Assembly: GCF_014647315.1 (NCBI RefSeq)
Contig: NZ_BMOY01000013.1
Coordinates: 1 to 59,772, forward strand
DNA length: 59,772 nt
Reading direction: 5' to 3'
Origin: Paenalicyclobacillus cellulosilyticus
Lineage (GTDB): Bacteria; Bacillota; Bacilli; Alicyclobacillales; Alicyclobacillaceae
How positions within the stretch are numbered: the stretch's first letter is position 1; every line of letters starts with the position of its first letter. Under the pieces are notes generated by a model, which worked only from the letters and a program-made list of their open reading frames with translations, made no database searches and was not told the DNA's origin. The translations under genes and the position numbers were made by a program. Below are positions 25,998 through 33,934 of the stretch, piece after piece.

Positions 25998-26137
25998 TTA
26001 TGTTGCATCGCCGAATTCCCGAGAGGGAAACGGGGGACCCACCATGTTTGGGGTGAATCGCCTGAAAAGCATCTCAGGCGTAGGGTAATCTCTTAAGCCC
26101 GAACCCGTCAGCTAACTCCGTAGGCGTTTAAGAGAAT
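25998..26137 (+). ncRNA. Cyclic-di-AMP riboswitch (ydaO-yuaA class)
   Basis: The RNA shows the conserved ydaO blocks in order: GAGAGGGAAACGGGGGACCC (26021), GGGGTGAATC (26050), GTAGGGTAATC (26080) and CCCGAACCCGTCAGCTAACT (26098) with CGTAGGCG. This last block is the hallmark of the class. Cyclic di-AMP normally turns such genes off by favouring the terminator, and the targets are usually potassium or compatible-solute transport and cell-wall genes. Here the regulated genes are an OpuC-type osmolyte transporter, in line with known function, and a strong terminator follows 42 bases later. Confidence 0.93.
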
Positions 26138-26178
26138 GATTGGACCGGGTGTCTGCATTCCTCTTGCGTCGAGTGGAT

Positions 26179-26214
26179 CCCCTGTTGGTCAAAAATGGCC
26201 GACAGGGGTTTTTT
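26179..26214 (+). terminator. Rho-independent terminator of the c-di-AMP riboswitch
   Basis: CCCCTGTTGGTC and GGCCGACAGGGG form a 12-bp stem (two non-Watson-Crick positions) around AAAAAT, followed by six T. It is placed between aptamer and first gene, so it is the expression platform. Confidence 0.92.
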
Positions 26215-26345
26215 GCAACCTCCACTGCTTAATATCGTTTGACGTCCACTTACGAACCTGGAGTCATTTCTAACGACAGTGGTTGTTCCCCTTTAGGCGA
26301 ACATTCCACGGCACATAAGCCTACTCTTTCGGAGGTGATTTCCCG

Positions 26346-27527
26346 GTGCTGGAATATGAACACGTGAGCAAAAGATATACGGATGGAACTGTAGCTGTGG
26401 AAGATTTTACTTTGCAGATTACAAAAGGGGAATTCGTTGTTCTAATTGGCCCCTCTGGCTGTGGGAAATCAACCACCCTGCGCATGACGAATCGATTGAT
26501 CGAGCCAACAAGCGGCACCATCTATTTAGAAGGCCATGATTACCGTACCATACATCCTGTTGTATTGCGGCGGCGACTGGGATATGTGATTCAACAAATT
26601 GGTCTCATGCCTCATTTGACCATCGCGGACAACATCACTTTCGTCTTAAAACTCATGGGTGCGTCCAAAGCAGAGCGTTGGCGTCGTGCCGAACAGTTGT
26701 TGGCGCTCGCCAACATGGACACCTCGTATTTAAATAAATATCCTCGTGAACTCAGTGGCGGCCAACAGCAACGTGTCGGCGTTCTTCGTGCCTTGGCGCA
26801 TGATCCTGAACTTATCCTGATGGACGAACCTTTCGGCGCGTTGGACCCTATTACACGCCAACAATTGCAAGATGAACTGAAACGCCTGCAAAGGGCGATG
26901 CATAAGACCATCCTCTTCGTTACCCATGATATGGACGAGGCTCTAAGATTGGCGGACCGCATCGTGATGATGCGAGATGGCAGGATTGTGCAGGTTGATT
27001 CGCCCGAGCGGTTGCTGCGCACTCCTGCGGATGAATTTGTCGCCCACTTCATAGGGCCTCATCGGATGCTTCAACATGCCGGAGAAATCCGTGTCAAGGA
27101 AGTGATGCTCGCGTCAGCTGTCACCATCCCTGCAGATCACGGTTTGGCTCAGGCTTTGGAACTCATGCGGCACAAGAAGGTGAATTCATTGTTCGTCACT
27201 GACGACGATCGGCGCTTTGTAGGCATTGTACTTCTACCTGAAGTGCAGGCCGCGTTGCGATTCCGTGAAGAGTGCCGAGTCGGTGCCCTTGCCGCCCGAT
27301 CCGATGCGGCTGTATCCATCGAAGTCAGCGTAATGAATGCAATACGACAAATGCTCTCCTATCGTCTTGACGCGATTCCAGTGGTCGATAGCGATGGAAT
27401 CGTCGTAGGTGTGGTGACTCGAAGCACCCTCGCCCATGTATTGGATGGTATCGTGATGCCATGTGATGGGGCTGTCCACATGGAATCTCCCGGATCTGGT
27501 TGCGTCACCGCGCAACTTTCACCTTGA
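26346..27527 (+). CDS. opuCA: Glycine betaine/carnitine/choline ABC transporter ATPase with CBS pair (OpuCA-like)
   Basis: A 393-residue ATPase. Walker A GPSGCGKST at 35-43, Q loop at VIQQIG (81-86), signature LSGGQ at 136-140 and Walker B LILMDE at 156-161 are intact. After the ATPase, from about residue 240, two CBS motifs follow (VKEVMLASAVTIP and the SYRLDAIPVVDSDGIVVGVVT segment at 338-358). CBS pairs in OpuCA sense ionic strength and, in several Firmicutes, bind cyclic di-AMP. The protein powers uptake of compatible solutes under osmotic stress. The GTG start has GGAGGTGATTT seven bases upstream. First gene behind the c-di-AMP riboswitch. Confidence 0.9.
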   Translation: MLEYEHVSKRYTDGTVAVEDFTLQITKGEFVVLIGPSGCGKSTTLRMTNRLIEPTSGTIYLEGHDYRTIHPVVLRRRLGYVIQQIGLMPHLTIADNITFVLKLMGASKAERWRRAEQLLALANMDTSYLNKYPRELSGGQQQRVGVLRALAHDPELILMDEPFGALDPITRQQLQDELKRLQRAMHKTILFVTHDMDEALRLADRIVMMRDGRIVQVDSPERLLRTPADEFVAHFIGPHRMLQHAGEIRVKEVMLASAVTIPADHGLAQALELMRHKKVNSLFVTDDDRRFVGIVLLPEVQAALRFREECRVGALAARSDAAVSIEVSVMNAIRQMLSYRLDAIPVVDSDGIVVGVVTRSTLAHVLDGIVMPCDGAVHMESPGSGCVTAQLSP

Positions 27528-27565
27528 GGAAACATCATCCAAGTCTTATGAAGGAGGCAAAAACC

Positions 27566-28216
27566 TTGTCTTTGCTGTACGATACCTGGATGTATTTCGT
27601 GGAACACGGTGCAGAGGTGTGGCAGTACATTCTGCAACAGCTATATCTCGTCGCGATCCCGGTTTGCGTCGCGATCATAGTGGCAATCCCGGTAACCATC
27701 TTAGCCACACGAGTAAAACACTTGTATCCACTAATCATGGGATTCAGCAACGGCGTTCAGACCATTCCAAGCATGGCTCTATTGGTCCTTATGATCACCA
27801 TCGGCCTTGGTATCGGGATGCTGCCCGCCGTGATCGCCTTGTTTGTGTACGCACTGATGCCCATTGTGCGAAATACGTACGTAGGTATCAAGGGCGTCCC
27901 TGAGGAGGTAAAGGATGCTGCCATCGGAATGGGAACGACGAAATGGCAGCTTCTGGTCATGGTAGAGTTGCCTTTGGCGATCAAGGTTATCATTGCGGGC
28001 GTGCGCTCGGCGCTTGTTTCCACCATCGGGTTTGCTACTTTGGCCGCCCTCATCGGGGCTGGTGGACTTGGTGCCCTCATCCTTCAAGGCTTGGGCATGG
28101 CGGACAATGCCATCGTCCTTGCTGGGACCATTCCAGCCGTCGTGATGGCATTCCTGGCGGAATTTATCATGGGGCGGTTAGAACATTGGCTGACACCACG
28201 CGGTCTACGTGACTAA
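27566..28216 (+). CDS. opuCB: Osmolyte ABC transporter permease (OpuCB-like)
   Basis: A 216-residue permease with five or six membrane helices. GFSNGVQTIPSMALLVLMI and the cytoplasmic EVKDAAIGMGTTKWQLLVMVELPLA (EAA loop, coupling to the ATPase) are typical for this family; GFATLAALIGAGGLGALILQGL follows. The likely start is TTG 27566 because AAGGAGG lies eight bases before it and the ATG at 27548 has none. Only one permease gene is present, so the channel would be a homodimer; classical OpuC operons carry two permeases (CB and CD). Confidence 0.87.
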   Translation: MSLLYDTWMYFVEHGAEVWQYILQQLYLVAIPVCVAIIVAIPVTILATRVKHLYPLIMGFSNGVQTIPSMALLVLMITIGLGIGMLPAVIALFVYALMPIVRNTYVGIKGVPEEVKDAAIGMGTTKWQLLVMVELPLAIKVIIAGVRSALVSTIGFATLAALIGAGGLGALILQGLGMADNAIVLAGTIPAVVMAFLAEFIMGRLEHWLTPRGLRD

Positions 28217-28281
28217 TCCGTGATGCAAAACCGACGAGAAAACCACGTTGTCAGATGAACCTCGCAAAGGAGGCCTTAACA

Positions 28282-29262
28282 ATGGGAAACTCTACCCATG
28301 GTATGGGATATTATACCAAATTATTTTTGATGGTCGCAGGGACAATGATGGCTCTATCCGGGTGCGGCTTGGCGCTGGGTACGGGGAACACGCCCGGTGA
28401 AAAACAAAATCCGTCTATGACAACTCACAAAGCCACTCGCATCACCATCGCAGCACAAGACTTCTCTGAACCGCTCATCGATGACTATATTTTAGCAGAG
28501 TATATTCAGGCAAAGACCCCGCTGAAGGTTACTGTAAAATCGACGTCAGGTGCTTCAGGCTTGCTGCACTCGATGATGCTCAAAAACAACATTCAAATGT
28601 TTGTCGGTTACGACGGAACCGAATTTACCGGTCCACTTGGCCAGTCTTACACGGGGAAGTTCAAAGGGCGGCCTGACCTTGTTTCGCAGTATGTTGTACG
28701 GGAGGAAAAGAAGCGGTGGAACATTTGGGTATCCCCGGCGTTGGGATACGAAGACACGTATGCGCTGGCCGTACTGGCTGAGACGGCCAAGAAGGATCAT
28801 CTCTCGACCGTCTCCAGCGCGGTTCACTACGCGAAAAATTGGGTGTTAGCCACGGATAACACGTTTCAAGTACGCAAAGGAGATGGTCTCACCGACTTCG
28901 AACAGACATATGGCATCCACTTCAAGCAAGTGAGGGCAATGACGTATGACCTGATGTACCCGGCGCTCGCAAAAGGTGCGGTCGACGCTGCCATGGTGTA
29001 TTCCACGGATGGACGTTTAAAGAAGCTCCATGAGGTTCCACTGACGGATGATAAGGCATTTTTTCCGCCGTATCATGCGGTGGTTTTGATCAATGGAGAT
29101 GTGGAGAGTGCTTGGCATCTTGGTCAAATCTTGAAACCGCTATGGGGTGCCATCTCTACCGCGGAACAGACGAGCATGAATTACGAAGTGGATGTATTAA
29201 AGAAGGATCCGAAGGTGGTAGCGCACGAGTTCCTAATAAAACATGGATTTTTGAAAGATTAA
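28282..29262 (+). CDS. opuCC: Osmolyte-binding lipoprotein (OpuCC-like)
   Basis: A 326-residue solute-binding protein. The signal segment ends in ALSGCGLALG, a lipobox with Cys as lipid-anchored residue. The mature part starts ITIAAQDFSEPLIDDYILAEYI and contains FVGYDGTEFTG and AMVYSTDGRLKKL, the usual landmarks of quaternary-amine-binding OpuAC-type proteins. It delivers glycine betaine, carnitine or choline to the permease. ATG 28282 has AAAGGAGG upstream. Last gene of the riboswitch-controlled operon; GC content is as low as in the other members. Confidence 0.88.
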   Translation: MGNSTHGMGYYTKLFLMVAGTMMALSGCGLALGTGNTPGEKQNPSMTTHKATRITIAAQDFSEPLIDDYILAEYIQAKTPLKVTVKSTSGASGLLHSMMLKNNIQMFVGYDGTEFTGPLGQSYTGKFKGRPDLVSQYVVREEKKRWNIWVSPALGYEDTYALAVLAETAKKDHLSTVSSAVHYAKNWVLATDNTFQVRKGDGLTDFEQTYGIHFKQVRAMTYDLMYPALAKGAVDAAMVYSTDGRLKKLHEVPLTDDKAFFPPYHAVVLINGDVESAWHLGQILKPLWGAISTAEQTSMNYEVDVLKKDPKVVAHEFLIKHGFLKD

Positions 29263-29511
29263 TAAAATTTTCAAAGATGACATTTAACGTGAATGTATGT
29301 GTAAAGATTTTGCTTTATGGTATCCATGCCATACTTTAACGCCACGGGAGCGTCAACCTCCTGCCGTCCGCGCGCCAGCATGGTACAATGTCACTTTGGG
29401 CGACTGTCACGTCAGCCGCTTAGGGCGGGAACCTGACGCGGCCCCACAGGCCGCAAGGAGCGGATGCATCTTGCCATGGTACGACGGGCTGGCCATCGCC
29501 CGGGTGAACGG
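29263..29511. other. Intergenic stretch at the return to GC-rich sequence
   Basis: Between opuCC and the HAD gene the base composition changes within about 70 bases from AT-rich to GC-rich (around 29330-29400). No terminator with a T-run and no gene were found; the edge of the acquired segment may lie here. Confidence 0.4.
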
Positions 29512-30201
29512 ATGAGACCACAACTGTTGCTCTGGGACATCGACGGCACCATCCTGCGCGCCAAAGGCGCAGGCCGGCGGGCCATGAACCAAGCGTTCGC
29601 CGAGACGTTCGGCATCGAAGGTGCGTTTGACGACGTCGTGATGCACGGGCGGATCGATCTCGATTTTATCGCCGAGGTGTTTGCCGACCACGAGGTCGAC
29701 AAGCGCAAGCTGGAGGACTTCTTATTCGCGTACTACCGGGCGCTGCAGAAAGAGGCGACGCCGGAGAACATGGAGCTGTTGCCCGGCGTGGTGGACGTCC
29801 TCCAAGAGGCGGAGCGCCGAGGGTACCTTTACAACGCGCTCGGCACCGGCAACGTCGAGGTGGGGGCGCGGATCAAGCTGGACGCCTTCGATTTGAACCA
29901 CTTCTTCCCGGTCGGCGGCTTCTGCGAGCGCCCGGCCCACCGCTACGAGGTGCTCGACAACGCCATCGAGCAGGCGAAGGCGTATTATGGGATTGAGTTC
30001 GCACCGCGGGACGTCATCGTCATCGGCGACACGGTGCGCGACATCGAGGCGGCGCGCAAGCTGAAGGTGCGCGTGGTGGCCGTGGCCACGGGCGGATCGC
30101 GCTATGAGGAATTGGCGGCGCACCAGCCGGATTTGCTCCTCCCGGACCTGCTCGAACAAGCGCGTTTGTTCGCGTGGATTGAGGAGCACGCCAGTGCGTG
30201 A
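29512..30201 (+). CDS. HAD-superfamily phosphatase
   Basis: A 229-residue haloacid-dehalogenase-type hydrolase. Motif I is LLLWDIDGTIL with the nucleophile and acid Asp, motif III/IV is DVIVIGDTVRDIEAARK. The GTGNVEVGARIKL region replaces the usual motif II Thr/Ser block (ALGTGN). Such enzymes dephosphorylate small metabolites, for example phosphoglycolate. The start is uncertain: ATG 29464, 29476 and 29512 are in frame. I prefer 29512 because the conserved fold starts at once and GGTGA precedes it, although AAGGAG before 29464 is an alternative. Confidence 0.85.
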   Translation: MRPQLLLWDIDGTILRAKGAGRRAMNQAFAETFGIEGAFDDVVMHGRIDLDFIAEVFADHEVDKRKLEDFLFAYYRALQKEATPENMELLPGVVDVLQEAERRGYLYNALGTGNVEVGARIKLDAFDLNHFFPVGGFCERPAHRYEVLDNAIEQAKAYYGIEFAPRDVIVIGDTVRDIEAARKLKVRVVAVATGGSRYEELAAHQPDLLLPDLLEQARLFAWIEEHASA

Positions 30202-30283
30202 AGGGCGGATTGCCCGGGCGGGCGCCGGCTCCGGATGCCCTTGGTGCGGGCTTTTTGAGCCGGTCGCCGGGCGAACCGCCCTT
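30201..30283 (+). terminator. Nested hairpins after the HAD gene, probable terminator
   Basis: Outer arms AAGGGCGGATTGCCCGG (30201) and CCGGGCGAACCGCCCTTT pair with only a few mismatches. Inside lies CCGGCTC/GAGCCGG and a small GCCC/GGGC stem followed by TTTTT at 30251. The convergent SDR gene ends 20 bases later, so it may serve both strands. Confidence 0.55.
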
Positions 30284-30303
30284 TCGCTGTCCGGGGCCGG
30301 TGT

Positions 30304-31071
30304 TCATTCTTCGTAGATCATCTTGATGGTCATGCCGCCGTCGACGACGAGGTTGGTGCCGGTGATGAACCCGGCTTCCGGCCCGGCGAGGAACAGGCAG
30401 GCGGCCGCGATGTCTTCCGGCCGGCCGACGCGGCCCGCGGGGTGTTGCGCGTGATCCTCCGGCCGCAGCACCGGCGTCTGGCGCGCGCTTGACTTTTTCC
30501 AGTCGGACACCTCAATCCACCCTGGGCTGATGGCGTTCACCCTGACGTCCGGCCCGAGCGTGACGGCGAGCGCGTGGGTGAGCGCCAGGATGCCGCCTTT
30601 CGAGGCCGAGTACGGCTCGGTGTGGGGCTCCGACATCAGCGCCCGCGTGGACGCGATGTTGATGATGACGCCGGGTTTCGCCTGCACCAACGCCGGGGCG
30701 GCGTATTTGGCCATCATGTACGGCCCGCGCAGGTTGACCGCGATGACCCGGTCCCATTCCGCCATCGGGCGGTCCCACAGCGTCCCGCGCGATCCGATGC
30801 CGGCGTTGTTCACGACGATGTGGATGGCGGAAAATGTGTCCCACGTGGTCTGGATCAGGCGCCGGACGTCCGCCTCCTCGGCGACATCGGTGGGCACGAA
30901 ACGGGCGTCAGGCTGGATTTCGCGCAACCGGGCCTCGTGTTCCAAACCTGCTTCGGCGTCGATGTCCGCGATGACCACTTTGGCGCCTTCGCGGGCAAAC
31001 GCGGTGCTGATGGCCATGCCGATGCCCTGGGCGCCGCCGGTGACGATGACGACTTTGTCTGCGAATTTCAA
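30304..31071 (-). CDS. Short-chain dehydrogenase/reductase
   Basis: A 255-residue classical SDR with TGGAQGIGMA (cofactor), NNAGIGSRG, the Ser of ASTRALM and YSASK (catalytic Tyr and Lys) and VDGGMTIKM. It resembles glucose-dehydrogenase and 3-oxoacyl-ACP-reductase-like SDRs; the physiological substrate is unknown. TTG 31071 is chosen as start since CAGGGAGGGA lies upstream and the family N-terminus MKFADKVVIVTGG begins there. Divergent from the FecCD gene, convergent with the HAD gene. Confidence 0.85.
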   Translation of the reverse strand: MKFADKVVIVTGGAQGIGMAISTAFAREGAKVVIADIDAEAGLEHEARLREIQPDARFVPTDVAEEADVRRLIQTTWDTFSAIHIVVNNAGIGSRGTLWDRPMAEWDRVIAVNLRGPYMMAKYAAPALVQAKPGVIINIASTRALMSEPHTEPYSASKGGILALTHALAVTLGPDVRVNAISPGWIEVSDWKKSSARQTPVLRPEDHAQHPAGRVGRPEDIAAACLFLAGPEAGFITGTNLVVDGGMTIKMIYEE

Positions 31072-31199
31072 ACCGTTCCCTCCCTGTCGGCAACGCGGTA
31101 GCGCCGCGCGTGGGTCGTCGGACCCCGTTTGTGTCCATTGTACCAAGGCAGGTGCTGCCGTGGCGGCGCGGGGCGGGAGAGAGGAGGCACGCGGACCTG

Positions 31200-32249
31200 G
31201 TGCTGCGACGTCGTAATCCGGTGCGGACAGGCCACCGGCGCCGCCCGGCGGCAGGATTGGCGATGCTGGCCCTGGCGCTCGTGGTGGCCGCGGTGCTGGA
31301 GGTCTCCCTCGGCCCGGTGACCATTCCGTTCATGCAGGTGCTGCCCAAGACCGTGGCGTACCTGCGCGGGGACCACAGCACCGCGGCGGTGGTGATGGGT
31401 GCCATTCGTTGGCCGCGGCTGTGTGTCGCCGTCCTGGTGGGTGCCGGTCTGGCGGCGACCGGCGCCGTCCTGCAAGCCGTGTTTCGCAACGCGATGGCCG
31501 ATCCCGGCGTGATCGGCGTTTCGGCGGGCGGATCGCTCGGGGCGGTGCTCGTCATCACCGCAGGGGGTGCATCCGTCCATGCGTGGGCGGTACCGGGCGG
31601 CGCATTCGCCGCTGCGCTCACCGCCATGGCGGTGGTGTACCGGCTGGGGACCATCGGCGGGCGCACGGCGGTGCATACCTTGCTGCTCGCGGGGGTCGCG
31701 GTGGGATCGTTGTGCAGCGCGCTGGTGACGCTCGTGCTGTCGCTGACGCCCCTCGAGACGATGCAGCAGATCTTATTCTGGCTCATGGGCGGGTTGGACG
31801 GCAGCACCTGGATGAGCGCGGCCTGGCTCGCGGTGAGCGTCGCGGCGGGGATGGCCATCTACATGGCGCACGCGGACGCCCTTGATGTGATGTCCATCGG
31901 GGAAGAGCAGGCGGAAGGGGTTGGCGTCCCTTTGCAGCGCGTGAAACGCGTGTTGTTCGTCACTGCGGCGGTGGTCGTCGGGGTGTGCGTCAGCATCAGC
32001 GGTGTCATCAGTTTTGTCGGGCTCATCGTGCCGCACTTGGTACGTTTGTGGCTCGGACCGCGCCATCGGTCGCTCGTGCCGGCTTCGGCGCTCGGCGGCG
32101 CGGTCTTGGTGGTGGCGGCCGACATCGTGGCCCGCATGGCCCTCAGGCCGGTGGAGCTCAACATCGGGGTCGTCACCTCCTGCCTGGGCGCGCCGTTTTT
32201 CCTCTACCTGTTGCGGCGCCACGCGGTCTCGCCGTGGAGGTCGGCCTGA
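31200..32249 (+). CDS. FecCD-family ABC transporter permease (siderophore/heme/cobalamin type)
   Basis: A 349-residue polytopic permease with about ten hydrophobic segments. The family features are RWPRLCVAVLVGAGLAATGA near residue 65, FRNAMADPGVIGVSAGGSLG shortly after and the C-terminal GLIVPHLVRLWLGPRHRSL coupling region. FecCD/BtuC proteins import ferric siderophores, heme or vitamin B12 with a substrate-binding lipoprotein. GTG 31200 has GAGAGGAGG 13 bases upstream, a rather long spacing. The stop codon overlaps the start of the ATPase gene (TGATG). No binding-protein gene and no cobalamin riboswitch is adjacent, so the substrate remains open. Confidence 0.87.
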   Translation: MLRRRNPVRTGHRRRPAAGLAMLALALVVAAVLEVSLGPVTIPFMQVLPKTVAYLRGDHSTAAVVMGAIRWPRLCVAVLVGAGLAATGAVLQAVFRNAMADPGVIGVSAGGSLGAVLVITAGGASVHAWAVPGGAFAAALTAMAVVYRLGTIGGRTAVHTLLLAGVAVGSLCSALVTLVLSLTPLETMQQILFWLMGGLDGSTWMSAAWLAVSVAAGMAIYMAHADALDVMSIGEEQAEGVGVPLQRVKRVLFVTAAVVVGVCVSISGVISFVGLIVPHLVRLWLGPRHRSLVPASALGGAVLVVAADIVARMALRPVELNIGVVTSCLGAPFFLYLLRRHAVSPWRSA

Positions 32250-33085
32250 TGCCGGAATTGCGGATGGAGGGCGTCTCGTTCCACAACGTATTGCGCGACA
32301 TCACCGTGGCGTGGTCCGGCGGGTCGCTCATCGGGCTCATCGGCCCCAACGGCGCCGGCAAGTCGACCCTGATGCGGCTTGCCGCCGGCATCTGGGTGCC
32401 CACGGGCGGCCGGGTCACCCTCGACAGCCGGGACGTCCACCGCCTCAATCCGCTGCAGCGGGCGCGCCACTTGACCTACCTGCCGCAACAGACGTTCCAC
32501 GACGTCGCCTATACCGTGCGCGAATTCGTCGCGATGGGCCGGTTCGCGCACAGAAAGCATTGGCAGGAACGGGTGCACGCATTACGTGCCGCCGGCCGGC
32601 GGGCTGCCGTCCAGGGCCGCGGCCCGGGCGGCGCATCCGGCACATCGCGCCAGCTTGTCGAGGACGCCATTGCAGCGATGGAGTTGGCACCGCTCGCCGA
32701 CGTGCCGCTCGCTCAGTTGTCCGGCGGCGAACGCCAGCGGGCAGCCATTGCCCGCTGTCTGGCGCAGGGGTGCGACACGTGGCTCCTGGATGAACCCATC
32801 TCCAACCTCGATCCGTATTACCAGTGGGACATCCTGCGCCGCTTGCGCGCCATGGCGGAAGACGGGCGCCTGATTGTGATCGCCATCCACCATCTGGAGT
32901 TGGCCGCCCAGTTTTGCACCGAACTCACCCTCCTGCACCACCGCACGGTGTTCGCCCACGGCAGCCCGGAGGAGGTTTTGCGCGAAGACGTCCTGGCCGC
33001 GGCGTTCCGGCTTCCTATCCGCACATTCCGGGACCCGCACACCGGCGTCCTGCGGGTCAGCCTCCCGCCGCGGCCTGCGCGGTGA
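32249..33085 (+). CDS. FecE/BtuD-type ABC transporter ATPase
   Basis: A 278-residue ATPase partner of the FecCD permease. Walker A IGPNGAGKST lies at about residues 32-41, then YLPQQTF as Q loop, the signature LSGGERQR near 160 and Walker B WLLDEPISNLD with a switch His in IAIHHLE. A 30-residue insert of Gly/Ala/Arg type (AGRRAAVQGRGPGGASG) sits between Q loop and signature and is unusual for the family. The start overlaps the permease stop codon by one base (TGATG), with GTGGAGG upstream, so the two are co-translated. Confidence 0.87.
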   Translation: MPELRMEGVSFHNVLRDITVAWSGGSLIGLIGPNGAGKSTLMRLAAGIWVPTGGRVTLDSRDVHRLNPLQRARHLTYLPQQTFHDVAYTVREFVAMGRFAHRKHWQERVHALRAAGRRAAVQGRGPGGASGTSRQLVEDAIAAMELAPLADVPLAQLSGGERQRAAIARCLAQGCDTWLLDEPISNLDPYYQWDILRRLRAMAEDGRLIVIAIHHLELAAQFCTELTLLHHRTVFAHGSPEEVLREDVLAAAFRLPIRTFRDPHTGVLRVSLPPRPAR

Positions 33086-33224
33086 AGCGCGAACCGTGCG
33101 CTGATCCGGCGCGGCGGGCAGCCGGCGCAGGAGTCATTCAGCGCTGCGGGCAGCCGGTGCGGCGGGCGAGGACCATGGCCAGGGTGGTGCGCCTGTGCCA
33201 TCCGGACAGGCCGCCGTCCCGGGG

Positions 33225-33683
33225 TCAGTGTCCGGCCCAGGCGTGCCATACGCTGGTCGTTGGTCCGGGCGGGAAGACGATGTAGAGCAGGAGGAACACC
33301 GCCAAGCCCGTGGCGGCCGTGATGAACCACGTGACCACCGTCCACGGCCCCCACTTGCGGTGGACGGCGAACCGCTGCTTGGCCGCATAACGCAGCGTGA
33401 TGATGCCGAGTACGGCGGCCACCGTGGCGAGGACGGAGTGGATCTGCAGGAACACCTGGTACGGCTGGCGCCATCCCTCCGGTCCGCCGAACGTGGTATC
33501 GCCGACCAACACGGTCTTCGCCACGTAGCTGACGAAAAACAGCGCGGCCAGGACGGAACCGGTGATCATCAGCCGCCGGTGCACCTCGACCCGTCCGCGC
33601 CGGATGTACACCCATCCCACGGCCATGACGGCGGCGCTCGCAAGGATAAAGAATTCGTTCAAATACGCCAGGGCCAAAAGCAA
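33225..33683 (-). CDS. DUF420 membrane protein (YozB-like)
   Basis: A 152-residue protein with four transmembrane segments. The sequence VHRRLMITGSVLAALFFVSYV and the later FAVHRKWGPWTVVTWFITAATG show the paired His-Arg motifs at the membrane edge that typify DUF420. Homologues in Gram-positive bacteria are linked with assembly of heme-copper quinol or cytochrome oxidase. TTG 33683 is chosen because GGGGAGGG lies seven bases upstream. It is convergent with the ABC ATPase gene, and there are no oxidase genes in the window. Confidence 0.83.
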   Translation of the reverse strand: MLLALAYLNEFFILASAAVMAVGWVYIRRGRVEVHRRLMITGSVLAALFFVSYVAKTVLVGDTTFGGPEGWRQPYQVFLQIHSVLATVAAVLGIITLRYAAKQRFAVHRKWGPWTVVTWFITAATGLAVFLLLYIVFPPGPTTSVWHAWAGH

Positions 33684-33934
33684 GAGGAACCCTCCCCTGT
33701 CTCACACGCATTATCATGATTCTACCAATGGGCTCCCCTTTTGAACAAACACCTCAGGGTCTGCGGTTGTGCCTGCGGTTCCCGACGGATCGCGCACGAG
33801 GTATGCATGTGGATGCGTTCGGTGCGGATGGCTGGTATGATGGACTGCGGATACATGGCCGCGTGTCCATACGCTCCATCCCGGACGCATTGCGGCACAA
33901 CACCCTTGGCTGTGCAAAGGAGTGAGAGAGGAAC

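Noticed and set aside
25854-26096. 80-codon plus-strand frame before the opuC operon
   Set aside because: It runs through the promoter and the c-di-AMP aptamer, whose conserved RNA blocks explain the sequence better.
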